From contig CAMAVQ010000006.1 in the NCBI GenBank assembly GCA_945861755.1, positions 1 through 64,000 on the forward strand: a DNA stretch of 64,000 nucleotides. The letters are read 5' to 3'. The stretch's first letter is position 1. Each line of letters starts with the position of its first letter. Under the pieces are notes generated by a model, which did not search any database, was not told the DNA's origin, and worked only from the letters and a program-made list of their open reading frames with translations. The stretch is from Gemmatimonas phototrophica (GTDB lineage Bacteria > Latescibacterota > UBA2968 > UBA8231). Shown in pieces: positions 15,672 to 24,293 of the stretch. The translations under genes were made by a program, and so were the position numbers.

Positions 15672-18125
15672 TCAGTCGCCGCCAGAGGGCCTGCCGAAGG
15701 CGTCGGCAAAGAGGAAGAAGTCGGCGAAATCGACCTGGCCGCTGCCGTCCAGATCGAAGCGGGTGTCTTCTTTGCCGAAGGTGTCGGCAAAGAGGAAGAA
15801 GTCGGCGAAATCGACCTGGCCGCTGCCGTCGAAATCCTCGCGCTGTTTGGGCGCCGCCACTACTCTCACGGCATTCAGAGCGCCGGCCCCGGCCAGTTCG
15901 AGGTGCAGGAATCCGTTGCGGACCGGGATCGCGACCTGGCGCGTGGTGCCCCCAAAACGCACCGAATCCGCCTCGCCCTCCCAGGCCAGGTCGAGGCCAT
16001 AGCCGGTCTCTGGGCCGCGCACAAAACCGGTCATTCCAGCATCGCTGAAATCCAGGCTCACATCCACACTGTCCGTGGCGCTGAACACCAGCCTGCCGCC
16101 TGCCCGCAGGTAGCGCGTGTCCTGCAGGGTATAGCCGCGCAGCTGGCCCTCGGCGTAACGCGCACAGCCAAAACGGGTGTCGCTGCTCAACGGGCCTTCG
16201 CGCCCCGTGACCACCGCCGAATCTGCTCCCGCCTCAGGCAACCAGACTAGGTCCAGTGTCCCCTCCCCCCAAAGCTCCACTGCCTGGGCGCCCGTGGCAG
16301 TTGCGGTGGCGATAACGGGGGTGATCTCGTGCAGGTTGTGCGGGTAGAGCACCGCCAGGAACTCGGCGTTCTGGCCGCGCTGCTGTACCTGCAAGGTGGT
16401 GTGGGTCAATTCTTGCAGGTAGTCAAAGGAATGGAGGGTGTCAATTTCGGCAAAGGTCCGGCCGGGCAGGAGGGGCAGATAGGCCAGTAACTCGGCCTGG
16501 GGCCGGGTCCACCGGGCCAGGTTCTCGGTCCGCAGGTAGGTTCCCCCGCTGCTACCCCCGCCATTGCCGTGCAGGCGCCACTCGTAGGTGTGCACTGCCT
16601 CGCCGCGCAACTGGTCGGCGATGACGAAGTAGCGCTTGCCTAGGAACATCACCCGGCGCCGCATCTGCACGCCCTGGTACGCGGCGCGCACCTCGGCGTA
16701 ATCCACCCCCTCGCTGGTGAAGTAGTTTTCGATGTAGGCGTCCTCGCCCCCATCCACCGGCTGGCCCAGCAGGGTCTTGAGCGGCGGTCCCTGCCCATCC
16801 ACCAGCACTACATTGTGATTGCGGCCCTGGTTGACCTTCTGATGGAATTCGAAATCGATGTACCCGGCGTCCAGAGCCAGCATCTCCCCCCCGGCATAGA
16901 GGATGAAGCTGGTTTCGTCCGGATGTTCGTGGCCCAGGCCTCGGGAGCGGATGAGGCCGTGTTCGCCGCGCAAGAGCAGATAGGTGGCCGCCTTTGACCA
17001 GTCGCGGCGGAAGACCGCGTCGCCGGCTTCGGGCATAAAGATCGTGGGGCTTCGGGTCGGCGCTTTGGCCGGGATGTGATCGTCGTACAGGGCGATGGCA
17101 TCCAACTCCGAGAACTCGCGCACGTACCGCCCGGCCTCGTCCTGCTCCCAGTCCCAGCGGTGTTCGCCGCCGTCTTCGTAGAGGCCGGCCAGGTACTGGC
17201 CGTAGAAATCGTCGAGGTGGCCGTCGTCGATATTGGGCCGGCGGCCATTGGGCAGGCGCAGGTTGAGGGACCAGTCGTGGAGTTTGTGCACCTTGGGGGT
17301 GGAGAAGAGGTCCGTGCCGGTCAGGTTTTTGAGCGCCCACATATAGGGCAGGTACACATCGGCGGCGTAGCGGAGGTAGAAGGGCCCCTCGGCGTAGCCC
17401 CCGTCGGTGCCCTCCACCTGATAGTCGATGGTGCGGGTGACCAGGTCGTAGGCGCGTTCGGCCCATTGCTGCGGGGTGCTGCCCGACAGACCGGGATGGT
17501 CGGCCAGGGCAAAGGCCGCCAGGCCCAGACCGGAGTAGGCCCGCAGATGCCAGTTGTCGAGATGGACCGTGGAGAGGTCGCGCGGATCGGGGGTCTGGTG
17601 CAGGCGGATGGAGAGGAAGCCGAATTTGATCCGGATGCCGGCGTAGAGGCGTTGGGCTTCCTCAGCGAGGATGGTGCGGATCAATTCCAGCTTGGTGCTG
17701 TCGCTTTGCAGATAGGGGTGGAGCAGATCGTAGGCTTCGGCGTACTGGGCGGCGATCTCCCCTTCGAGGTGGGGCTGGCCCATGTCCCCGCCGCGCGGGG
17801 GAAACTTGGTGTCGGCCAGCAGTTCGACGCCCCGCCGCGCATAGCTGGTGTCGCCGGTGATCACATAGGCAAAGGCCAGGCTCTTGGCGCTGCGCACCTT
17901 GGCGCGTTCTTCCACATAAGTGGCAGCGGCGGCATTGGCCCGCTTGAGGGTGGTGGCCCACCAGGTGGCATAGGGCGCCCGCTGGATGCGCTCCTTGAGC
18001 AGGGGGATTTCGTCGGCGGTGAAGAGCAGCGAGGGATGCTGCTCGGCGGGTAGTTCCAGGCTTTGGCCGGGCAGGACGCACAGAAGCAGCAGGGACAGCA
18101 GGACCAGGAGTTCGAGAAGGCGCAG
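15672..18125 (-). CDS. Secreted heparinase II/III-like protein with C-terminal paired EF-hand/dockerin repeats
   Basis: The protein is about 817 aa. A signal peptide (LLELLVLLSLLLLCVLPGQS) is followed by an alpha-toroid region like alginate/heparin lyases (about residues 30-330, including HLDNWHLRAYSG and EGPFYLRYAADVY). Next is a beta-sandwich heparinase II/III-type domain (GHEHPDETSFILYAGGE, GRNHNVVLVDG). The C-terminus carries two near-identical 27-residue Ca-binding repeats (DLDGSGQVDFADFFLFAD). Polysaccharide lyase activity on an acidic glycan is inferred from the fold; the substrate is unknown. The start is uncertain. AGAGGAG lies 7 nt before a CTG codon at 18125 that begins a perfect signal peptide, directly after the stop of the 54-aa gene. 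The ATG at 18188 has no RBS, adds 21 unlikely residues and overlaps the small gene. Confidence 0.88.
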   Translation of the reverse strand: MRLLELLVLLSLLLLCVLPGQSLELPAEQHPSLLFTADEIPLLKERIQRAPYATWWATTLKRANAAAATYVEERAKVRSAKSLAFAYVITGDTSYARRGVELLADTKFPPRGGDMGQPHLEGEIAAQYAEAYDLLHPYLQSDSTKLELIRTILAEEAQRLYAGIRIKFGFLSIRLHQTPDPRDLSTVHLDNWHLRAYSGLGLAAFALADHPGLSGSTPQQWAERAYDLVTRTIDYQVEGTDGGYAEGPFYLRYAADVYLPYMWALKNLTGTDLFSTPKVHKLHDWSLNLRLPNGRRPNIDDGHLDDFYGQYLAGLYEDGGEHRWDWEQDEAGRYVREFSELDAIALYDDHIPAKAPTRSPTIFMPEAGDAVFRRDWSKAATYLLLRGEHGLIRSRGLGHEHPDETSFILYAGGEMLALDAGYIDFEFHQKVNQGRNHNVVLVDGQGPPLKTLLGQPVDGGEDAYIENYFTSEGVDYAEVRAAYQGVQMRRRVMFLGKRYFVIADQLRGEAVHTYEWRLHGNGGGSSGGTYLRTENLARWTRPQAELLAYLPLLPGRTFAEIDTLHSFDYLQELTHTTLQVQQRGQNAEFLAVLYPHNLHEITPVIATATATGAQAVELWGEGTLDLVWLPEAGADSAVVTGREGPLSSDTRFGCARYAEGQLRGYTLQDTRYLRAGGRLVFSATDSVDVSLDFSDAGMTGFVRGPETGYGLDLAWEGEADSVRFGGTTRQVAIPVRNGFLHLELAGAGALNAVRVVAAPKQREDFDGSGQVDFADFFLFADTFGKEDTRFDLDGSGQVDFADFFLFADAFGRPSGGD
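15703..15830. repeat. Direct repeat encoding the duplicated EF-hand unit
   Basis: A stretch of about 47 bp beginning at 15703 recurs without change beginning at 15784, an offset of 81 bp or 27 codons. Identity at the nucleotide level, not just the protein level, points to a recent duplication or gene conversion. Confidence 0.85.
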
Positions 18126-18141
18126 CGGGAGTCTCCTCTCT

Positions 18142-18306
18142 TCAGGGCCTGTGGTCGGGGGCCGGCAACAGGTCGATGCCCGAACCATCGGGGCGCACCC
18201 GCAGGCGGATGCACCAGATGCCGTTGCCCCGGGCGTCTTCGCTGCGGCATTCGGCGGGCTGGGCCGTCGACTCGCCGCCTTTGACTATTTTCACGGAGAC
18301 TTTCAT
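18142..18306 (-). CDS. Small 54-aa protein of unknown function, upstream of the heparinase-like gene
   Basis: The frame starts MKVSVKIVKGG with GGAGGAG only 4 nt before ATG and ends just before the Shine-Dalgarno site of the lyase gene, suggesting translational coupling. It has two cysteines (AECRSED, IWCIRLR), no signal peptide and no membrane segment. The track lists a 74-aa version, but the inner ATG has the far better RBS. No family is recognised. The lyase RBS begins immediately after its TGA, so it may be a regulator or simply a coupled leader gene. Confidence 0.6.
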   Translation of the reverse strand: MKVSVKIVKGGESTAQPAECRSEDARGNGIWCIRLRVRPDGSGIDLLPAPDHRP

Positions 18307-18387
18307 TTTCTCCTCCATCGAAGGAAGGTACCGCAGCGCTCTTTTGCTGTCCATCAGTCCCCTCACACTCTCAGCCCAACCCTGCCC

Positions 18388-19221
18388 ATGAACGGCCTGG
18401 AACTAAAGTCCATCCTGCCCTCCCTCATCCTGGCCATCCTAGCCGCTTACGCAGGTCTGGGCGCGCTGCTCTACTTCTTTCAGGACCGCCTGGTCTACGT
18501 CCCCACCACCGGCCACATCGACACCCCGGCCAATCTGGGGCTGCCCTACCGCGAAGTATCGCTCGTCAGCACCGATGGCCTGCGGCTCGCCGCCTGGCTG
18601 GTCGAGGCCCCCGCGTCGCGGGGCACGGTGCTCTTTTGTCACGGCAACTACGGCAATATCTCGCACCTGCTCGACCCCATCCGGGTCTTCACCGGCCTGG
18701 GCTTCGACATCCTGGTTTTTGACTATCGGGGGTATGGGCAGAGCGAGGGAAAACCGAGCGAAGCGGGCACCTATCTGGATGCGGAAGCAGCGTGGACTTT
18801 CCTGGTGCAGGAAGAGGGAGTGGACCCGGCGCGCCTGGTGATCTGCGGCCGTTCCCTGGGCGGACCCATCGCCGCCCGGCTGGCCCGGCAGCATCCGCCT
18901 GGCGCCCTGCTGCTGGAATCCACCTTCACTTCGCTGCCCGCCCTGGGCAGCCGGCGCTACCCCTTTTTCCCGGTGCGCCGGATGGCCCGTTATACCTACG
19001 ACACCCTGGGCCAGTTGTCCGGGATCAGTTGCCCGGTGCTGGTGGTACACAGCCGGGAGGACGGCCTCATCCCTTTTGAGCAGGGCCAGGAGCTGTACGC
19101 CGCCGCCAACGCCCCCGTGGAATTCCTCGAAATCTCAGGCGGCCACGGCAAGGCCTTTGCCGTCTCCGAAATCCAGTACCGAGCTGCCTTGGAAGTCTTC
19201 TTCGCCACCCATCTGCCCTAG
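18388..19221 (+). CDS. Membrane-anchored alpha/beta hydrolase (BEM46/ABHD13-like)
   Basis: The 277-aa product has one N-terminal membrane anchor (ILPSLILAILAAYAGLGALLYFF) and an alpha/beta hydrolase domain. The nucleophile is Ser156 in GRSLGG, the oxyanion region is FCHGNYGN, the acid is Asp in SREDGLIP and the His is in SGGHGKAF. Proteins of this type are esterases or thioesterases of poorly known substrate. The start at 18388 is chosen because it places the anchor at the N-terminus; the longer track frame runs back through the divergent gene. It diverges from the 54-aa gene, with 81 bp between. Confidence 0.9.
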   Translation: MNGLELKSILPSLILAILAAYAGLGALLYFFQDRLVYVPTTGHIDTPANLGLPYREVSLVSTDGLRLAAWLVEAPASRGTVLFCHGNYGNISHLLDPIRVFTGLGFDILVFDYRGYGQSEGKPSEAGTYLDAEAAWTFLVQEEGVDPARLVICGRSLGGPIAARLARQHPPGALLLESTFTSLPALGSRRYPFFPVRRMARYTYDTLGQLSGISCPVLVVHSREDGLIPFEQGQELYAAANAPVEFLEISGGHGKAFAVSEIQYRAALEVFFATHLP

Positions 19222-19313
19222 TTCGTAGGGAAGTACGCGTGGCGGAAGGGTCGGGCAGCGGAGCGAAGCGAGCGGGTGAGAAGGACGCGCCTGGGGAAAG
19301 ATCGGAATGGCAT

Positions 19314-19340
19314 GCCACGCCCCAACGTATGGGGCGTGGC
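19314..19340. repeat. Strong 10-bp hairpin between convergent genes
   Basis: GCCACGCCCC and GGGGCGTGGC flank a 7-nt loop in the gap between the hydrolase and the isomerase. There is no T-run. It could act as a transcript-end structure for either gene or be a REP-like element. The rest of the 142-bp gap shows nothing. Confidence 0.55.
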
Positions 19341-19363
19341 CCCCGGCGCGCCCCATCAATTCG

Positions 19364-20128
19364 CTAGTCCCCGATCCCCACCTTCTTCAAGTGCGCCACG
19401 CAGCGGGCCACCTTCTCGGCCAACTCGTCGGGCTTGCTGGGGTCGAAGGTGCCGCCTTCCAACTCCATCGCATAGGCCCCGGTATACCCCCCTCCGTGCA
19501 GCACCTTATCCGCCGCCGCAAAGTCGACAATGCCCTCGCCGAAGACCGGGAATTTGCCGTCGCGGAACCCGCCGAAGGTGTCCTTGAGATGTACACCGCG
19601 CACATAGGAAACCGCTTTCTTCAACTCGGCGATGGTGTCCACCTGCTCGTTGTAGTAGTAGATATTGGCCGTGTCGTAGTTGACCCCCACCCAGGGGTGG
19701 TTGACCCCCTTCATGGTCTCGGCCATCTGATCGCCATTCTGGCACAGGTCAGGGTGGGTCTCCATGGCCACGAAGACCTCGTGGGCGCCCACCGCGTCTC
19801 CCACCCGGCGCAACCTATCGTAGGCTTCGGCCTTGGGCATCTTCTCGCCGGCATGTGCACTGACAAACATATAGCGCGCGCCCAGTTCGGCGGCCTGGGC
19901 GGCCTGGGCCCCGATGGTCTTGGGCAGGTTGTCGTCTTCCAGGGGACAGGGCACCTGGATCGAGGTGACCGACAGCTTGCAGGAACCCAGCGCAGTTTTG
20001 ACCTGAGCTGCGGTGGTGTCCTCATCCCATACCAGTTCGAGTCCTTCGATGCCCATCTCCGCCACTTGGGCAAAAGGCAGGTAGAGTTTCTTCAGCGAGC
20101 CAATGCGATAAGAAAGGGTATTCGACAT
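19364..20128 (-). CDS. Sugar phosphate isomerase/epimerase (xylose isomerase-like TIM barrel)
   Basis: The 254-aa product is a single AP-endonuclease-2/xylose isomerase-like barrel. Likely metal ligands lie in MGIEGLELVWDE, VAMETHPDL, VNYDTANIYYY, GVHLKDTFGG and AMELEGG, a pattern typical of hydroxypyruvate isomerase, inosose dehydratase and tagatose epimerase relatives. The precise sugar is unknown. The ATG at 20128 is chosen over 20143 because AGGAG lies 8 nt upstream of it. It diverges from the UroD-like gene across 253 bp. Confidence 0.9.
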   Translation of the reverse strand: MSNTLSYRIGSLKKLYLPFAQVAEMGIEGLELVWDEDTTAAQVKTALGSCKLSVTSIQVPCPLEDDNLPKTIGAQAAQAAELGARYMFVSAHAGEKMPKAEAYDRLRRVGDAVGAHEVFVAMETHPDLCQNGDQMAETMKGVNHPWVGVNYDTANIYYYNEQVDTIAELKKAVSYVRGVHLKDTFGGFRDGKFPVFGEGIVDFAAADKVLHGGGYTGAYAMELEGGTFDPSKPDELAEKVARCVAHLKKVGIGD

Positions 20129-20307
20129 GAAACTGCTCCTCATATAAAGGTGACGATAACAAACCCAAATTGATTCTGGTCGAGTGAATTTTCACCATTA
20201 TTCTCCCTCGGCGCAAGGGCGCACCCCCCGTCCCACTGGGCCACCCCTGTCGCAGGTTTCAGGCGATCGCGACCCGTCTGCCTAGGCCTCCAGAGCAAAA
20301 GATCCGG

Positions 20308-20323
20308 TGGCATAACCCTTGCT
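20308..20323 (+). promoter_or_regulatory. Sigma54 (-24/-12) promoter for the UroD-like gene
   Basis: TGGCATAACCCTTGCT fits TGGCAY-N5-TTGCW, with the required GG-N10-GC spacing. It lies about 60 bp before the ATG at 20382, leaving a leader of roughly 48 nt. A nearly identical 16-mer occurs at 48700. No activator-site palindrome of the 51-kb type was seen nearby. The rest of the 253-bp divergent gap holds nothing else I can name. Confidence 0.7.
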
Positions 20324-20381
20324 CTTTTGCTATCACCCTGCCCTCTTCGTCCGCGTGTGATCCTCAAAAGGTACGGGCGTT

Positions 20382-21353
20382 ATGACTGAACCAGTCCTCA
20401 CTCCCCGCCAGCGTTTCAAACACGCCCTGGAACGCCGGCCGCCCCTGCCAGGCATGCGGGTGCCCCACTTCGAGCTGGTCTTCTTTTTGACCATGGAGGC
20501 CTTTGGCAAGGTCCATCCCTCCCATCGCAACTACCACCAGTGGGACCAGATGGAGGAGAAGGAGCGCCAGCTCCACCGCCGCGACATGGCCGAACTCTTC
20601 ATCGCCACCGCCCGCCGCTTTGAACACGACGCCATCTTCCTCCACCCCAACCCCGGCCGCGAGGACGAGGTGCTGCGCCTGATCGAACTGGTGCGCGAAA
20701 TCAGCGGCGACGCCTATTTCCTGATGTTGCACGGCGACGCCACCTACAGCATCCCCTCGGGCACAGCCATGGAGGCCTGGTGCGCCCGGCTGGTGGAGGA
20801 ACCCGAGCAGGTCAAGGAAGAGGCGGCGCGTTTGGTGGACCAGGCCCTGGAGCGGGGGGCGCGCCTCAAGGCCCATGGCGGCCTGGACGGCTTTGCCCTG
20901 TGCGCCGACTACTGCTTCAACACCGGCCCCTTCCTGCGCCCCGAGTGGTTCGAGGAATTCGTCACCCCTTACCTGACCCGGCTGATCCGCGGCTACCGCG
21001 AGCAGGGCCACTACGTGATCAAACACACCGACGGCAATATCATGCCCATCCTCGACCAGTTGCTGGAGGGCAAACCCCACGCCCTGCACTCCCTGGACCC
21101 GCAGGGCGAGGTGGATCTGGCGGTGGTGAAAAAACAGGTGGGCGGGCAGGTGTGCCTGATCGGCAATGTCAACTGCGGCCTGCTCGATTCGGGGACCGAC
21201 GAGGAATGCCTGGCCTCGGCCCGTTACGCCCTGGAGAGCGGCATGCCGGGGGGTGGATACATCTTCTCCACCAGCAACTGTGTGTACACCGGCATGGCCC
21301 TGCGCCGCTACGAGCTGATCCTGGACCTGTGGCGGCGCGAGGGCAACTACTGA
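20382..21353 (+). CDS. Uroporphyrinogen decarboxylase (URO-D) superfamily protein, likely corrinoid methyltransferase type
   Basis: The 323-aa product has the URO-D/MtaA-like barrel, with motifs such as TPRQRFKHALERRP at the start, DGFALCADYCFNTGPF, YVIKHTDGNIMPILDQL, HSLDPQGEVDL, IGNVNC and GGYIFSTSNCVYTG. In uncultured bacteria most such genes are not heme enzymes but act on methylated or corrinoid substrates; here that is inference. The N-terminal Arg/Asp residues diagnostic of HemE are not obvious. AAAGG precedes the ATG. A sigma54-type promoter lies upstream. A second, more distant family member is at 57212. Confidence 0.85.
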   Translation: MTEPVLTPRQRFKHALERRPPLPGMRVPHFELVFFLTMEAFGKVHPSHRNYHQWDQMEEKERQLHRRDMAELFIATARRFEHDAIFLHPNPGREDEVLRLIELVREISGDAYFLMLHGDATYSIPSGTAMEAWCARLVEEPEQVKEEAARLVDQALERGARLKAHGGLDGFALCADYCFNTGPFLRPEWFEEFVTPYLTRLIRGYREQGHYVIKHTDGNIMPILDQLLEGKPHALHSLDPQGEVDLAVVKKQVGGQVCLIGNVNCGLLDSGTDEECLASARYALESGMPGGGYIFSTSNCVYTGMALRRYELILDLWRREGNY

Positions 21354-21489
21354 GGTGAATCCCGACCCGCAAGGCCCCGGAGGAGCGACGCCTTGAAAAC
21401 CAACCCGGCAGCCAGCGGCACAGGTCCTGGACTTGTTCCGAACTGGAGAAGGGGGTTTATTTGGGGTGCCCTGTCCTGTGAGGTGCCCG

Positions 21490-22086
21490 ATGCGTTTCAC
21501 CCGTGTGCTGCTGCTCTCCCTGCTCCTGACCGGCGCCCTCGGGGCCCAGGAGAAGCCCGCCTCGACCCGGCTCTACGCCGCCTTCGGGCTGGGTTTCGTC
21601 AACCTGGACCAAAGAGGGTTGGGGGTGGATGTGCCCCTGGGTTTTCAGCTGATCATCCCCCGCTACCGGCTGGTCGCTTCGGTCCAGGCACTGGACCTGG
21701 CGCTCTTGCAGCAGCAGGGCCGGACCGACGCGCGTTTTGTGCGCGCCTTCACCAGTTACGGCCAGCCAGCCTGCTTCGATACCCAGACCGGGTACCTGGT
21801 TTCCTCCTTTCGCTGCGGGGGGGATACCAAGGTGCTCCTCTCCCTGGGGGCGGACCTGAGTTTTATCCCGGTGGAGACTTCCTTTTTTGGCGGCAAACCC
21901 GGCAAGTTGGCCCTGGGCGTGGGCTACCGTGGATTGAATCCCCGCACCCTTTACGGCACCCTTGGCCTGCTCTTCAACGGCCCCAACGGCTCGGGCACCG
22001 GCATCCGGGTGGCCCTGGGGCGGCGCTTTGTGTACGTGGGTGCCAATTGGGTGCTCCCGCCAAAGAGACTGCTGGGCAAACACTGA
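21490..22086 (+). CDS. Secreted or outer-membrane beta-rich protein of unknown function
   Basis: The 198-aa product has a signal peptide (FTRVLLLSLLLTGALGAQ) and then alternating hydrophobic/polar strands (LYAAFGLGFVNL, GVGYRGLNPRTLYGTLGLLF, IRVALGRRFVYVGANWVL). This fits a small outer-membrane barrel or a beta sandwich. One Cys pair (ACFD...FRCGG) may form a disulfide. The ATG at 21490 is used; the track start is a TTG upstream that would bury the signal peptide. No family is recognised. Confidence 0.7.
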   Translation: MRFTRVLLLSLLLTGALGAQEKPASTRLYAAFGLGFVNLDQRGLGVDVPLGFQLIIPRYRLVASVQALDLALLQQQGRTDARFVRAFTSYGQPACFDTQTGYLVSSFRCGGDTKVLLSLGADLSFIPVETSFFGGKPGKLALGVGYRGLNPRTLYGTLGLLFNGPNGSGTGIRVALGRRFVYVGANWVLPPKRLLGKH

Positions 22087-22110
22087 ACCCCCAACGGCGG
22101 TAGTTTGTTC

Positions 22111-22240
22111 GCCAGCCGCGCTGACATCCTCTCTCTCCACTGCCCGCTCATCCCCGAGACCCGGCACCTGATTCGGCGCGAGACCCTGGGCGCATGAAAC
22201 GCGGCGCTATCCTGGTCAACACCTCCGGTCGGGGAATCTG
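22111..22240 (+). pseudogene. Relic of a D-2-hydroxyacid dehydrogenase
   Basis: One frame reads ADILSLHCPLIPETRHLI then a stop. After a one-base shift the next frame reads MKRGAILVNTSGRG. Together these match the central block of SerA/GyaR-type dehydrogenases (ADxxSLHCPLTPETRHLI ... MKxGAxLVNTSRG). Both ends are missing and one frameshift is present. It lies in an otherwise gene-free stretch between the barrel-like protein and the REC-HDOD gene. Confidence 0.75.
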
Positions 22241-22244
22241 CTTG

Positions 22245-22273
22245 TTGAAGTTTATTCATGATTTAAGTAAATT
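22245..22273 (+). promoter_or_regulatory. Possible sigma70 promoter for the REC-HDOD gene
   Basis: TTGAAG (22245-22250), a 17-bp spacer and TAAATT (22268-22273) lie in a locally AT-rich patch about 65 bp upstream of the ATG at 22338. Confidence 0.45.
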
Positions 22274-22337
22274 TTGAATTTGTCGTTCCCCCGCCGGCGC
22301 GGGATGCTCCGTAGGGTGGGACCAATACAAGGATGGA

Positions 22338-24293
22338 ATGAAAATACTGCTGGCCGATGATACTCCTGCCATAAGGAACTTCATCTCGACCGTGCTCAGG
22401 CAGATGGGGTACCGCGATATTGTGGAGTCCGAGGACGGCGGCCACGCCTGGGCAACGCTGAGCTCCACCAAGATCGATTTGTTGCTGACCGACTGGAACA
22501 TGCCGGTCATGAACGGCCTGGAGTTGCTCACCAAGGTGCGCCACCAGCCCGGTTACGAGCATCTGCCAGTGCTCCTCTTCACCGGGCGCAATACCAAAGA
22601 CGATGTGGTCAACGCGGTGAGGTCAGGAGCGAGCGGTTATCTGGTCAAACCCTTCACCGCGCAGCAGTTCATGGCCAAGGTGCGCGAACTGATCGGCAAG
22701 GACCTGCGCGGCCAGGTCGACCAGTTCCTCAAGAACAAAGACCCCCTGGTCAGAACGGACGAATACCCGCTGATCCTCTTTGGGGAGGAGACGGCGGCGG
22801 CCGAGCAGTTGCTCCAACCCGAGAGAGAGTCTGCCGCCCGCTTCCTGGTGCATGCAATGACCAGCTACCACCGGCTGCAGCAGCGTTTTCCCGACTTCAA
22901 GGTGGGATATGGGATTCTCACCAGTACTGGTACCCTCACCCAACATCTGCGTTTCCTGCAAACGCGGGTCAAGTTGCTGCTCCTGTCCACCCGTCTACCG
23001 GGGGGTGGAGTCACCCTGGCGCGGCTGGCTTCTATCAACAGCCGCGCCGAGATGCGGGTCATCGTGCTCTGCAACAGCATCACTGAGCTGAGCACCAAGG
23101 AGCGCAGCGGACTGGACCGGCTGGGCATCTACCTGATCGAGCGCGACAAATTCAAGACCGAAGAGCTGGAGCAGATCATCAACGAGTTCGTCTTTGCCAA
23201 GAGCATCGACAGCGCCCCCATCGCCAGCTTACCTCCCAGGGAAATCCGCAACCGCCTGGAGCGCGACATCGAACACATGGTCGACCTGCCGGTGCTGCCC
23301 CAGGTCTACAACCGCATCGTCGAGTTGGACCGCGACCGCGACAGCGAGATCAGCAAGTGGATTCAGGCCATTGAGACCGACCCGCTCTGCCAGGCCCAGG
23401 TCATCCGGCGGGCCAGTTCACCGGTGTATGGCTTCCGGGGCAAGATCACCGAGGTGGGCAAGGCGGTTTTGTTGCTGGGCAAGGTCGCGGTCAAGGAGCT
23501 GATCGTCTCCGGGGCGGTGAAACGGGTATTTGCCGGGGACAAGGAAACCAAGTTTTCCCTCGATGCCTTTTGGGTACACAGCGTCGCGGTGGCCGTGGCC
23601 ACCCGCCTGCTGGCCCTGCCCCTCGACCCGGCCCGGCAGACCCCTGCCCAGCAGCGCGAACTCGAGGAATTGGCCCTCACCCCAGAGACCATCGCGGCGC
23701 TCAAGCGTTTTGCCTGCTGGCAGCGATTGCCGCTGACCGCCGACCAGGACCCTTATATTGGGGGCATGATGCACGATATCGGCAAGGCCGCCCTGGTCCA
23801 GGCCTTTCCCGGCCTCTTCCCCACCATCGTCGAGCACCTAGTGGCCCAGCAATGGCAGGTGCCGATGCTGGCAGCCGAGGAGGAGGTGGCCGGCGGCGCC
23901 AACCACAGCTCGGTGGGCCGTATCCTGGCGGCCAACTGGAAACTGGGTCCCGAGGTGGAACGGGTGGTGGCAAACCACCACCAAGCCACCGCAGCCGATC
24001 CCTTCAGCGCCCTGATCGGGCTGGCCGATTTCATCGCCGGCGGGCTTTATCCCTATCCGCGCCAGGCCGCCTTCCCCACCGTCGCGCTGATGGGCGGGGT
24101 GACCGCCCCGCCGCCCGCCGAACCCTCCACAGCGCCAGCCCCAATCGCGACACCCCTGGAGGCTGTCGGGCGCTTTCTGCCTCCGGTTCTACTGAGCGAA
24201 CTGTCCCTAAACATAGAAGACCTGATCGCTCTGGGGGTGACCCTGGCCCCGGTCATCCGCCAGTTCACCGAAAACATGCGCCGCAGCATCTGA
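22338..24293 (+). CDS. Response regulator with HDOD output domain
   Basis: The 651-aa product has an N-terminal CheY-like receiver (about residues 1-125; acidic pocket DD, phospho-acceptor Asp52 in LLLTDWNMP, Lys in YLVKPF). A linker of about 170 residues resembles a second degenerate receiver (LLLLSTRLPGGGVT). The HDOD domain spans about 305-570 (DLPVLPQVYNRIVELD) and retains an HD motif in GGMMHDIGKAAL plus HH in VANHHQA. HDOD proteins link phosphorelay input to motility, cyclic-nucleotide or cell-cycle control. Whether this HD site is catalytic is unclear. No cognate kinase is adjacent; the hybrid kinase at 25441 is the nearest candidate. Confidence 0.92.
   Translation: MKILLADDTPAIRNFISTVLRQMGYRDIVESEDGGHAWATLSSTKIDLLLTDWNMPVMNGLELLTKVRHQPGYEHLPVLLFTGRNTKDDVVNAVRSGASGYLVKPFTAQQFMAKVRELIGKDLRGQVDQFLKNKDPLVRTDEYPLILFGEETAAAEQLLQPERESAARFLVHAMTSYHRLQQRFPDFKVGYGILTSTGTLTQHLRFLQTRVKLLLLSTRLPGGGVTLARLASINSRAEMRVIVLCNSITELSTKERSGLDRLGIYLIERDKFKTEELEQIINEFVFAKSIDSAPIASLPPREIRNRLERDIEHMVDLPVLPQVYNRIVELDRDRDSEISKWIQAIETDPLCQAQVIRRASSPVYGFRGKITEVGKAVLLLGKVAVKELIVSGAVKRVFAGDKETKFSLDAFWVHSVAVAVATRLLALPLDPARQTPAQQRELEELALTPETIAALKRFACWQRLPLTADQDPYIGGMMHDIGKAALVQAFPGLFPTIVEHLVAQQWQVPMLAAEEEVAGGANHSSVGRILAANWKLGPEVERVVANHHQATAADPFSALIGLADFIAGGLYPYPRQAAFPTVALMGGVTAPPPAEPSTAPAPIATPLEAVGRFLPPVLLSELSLNIEDLIALGVTLAPVIRQFTENMRRSI

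Noticed and set aside
15700-15835. Short direct repeats considered as a CRISPR or tandem array
   Set aside because: Only two units, in frame within an EF-hand-coding region; no spacers and no cas genes.
20291-20330. Inverted repeat AGCAAAAG...CTTTTGCT near the sigma54 promoter
   Set aside because: Eight-base arms with a loop over 20 bp and overlap with the -12 region; it could be chance, so not listed as an operator.
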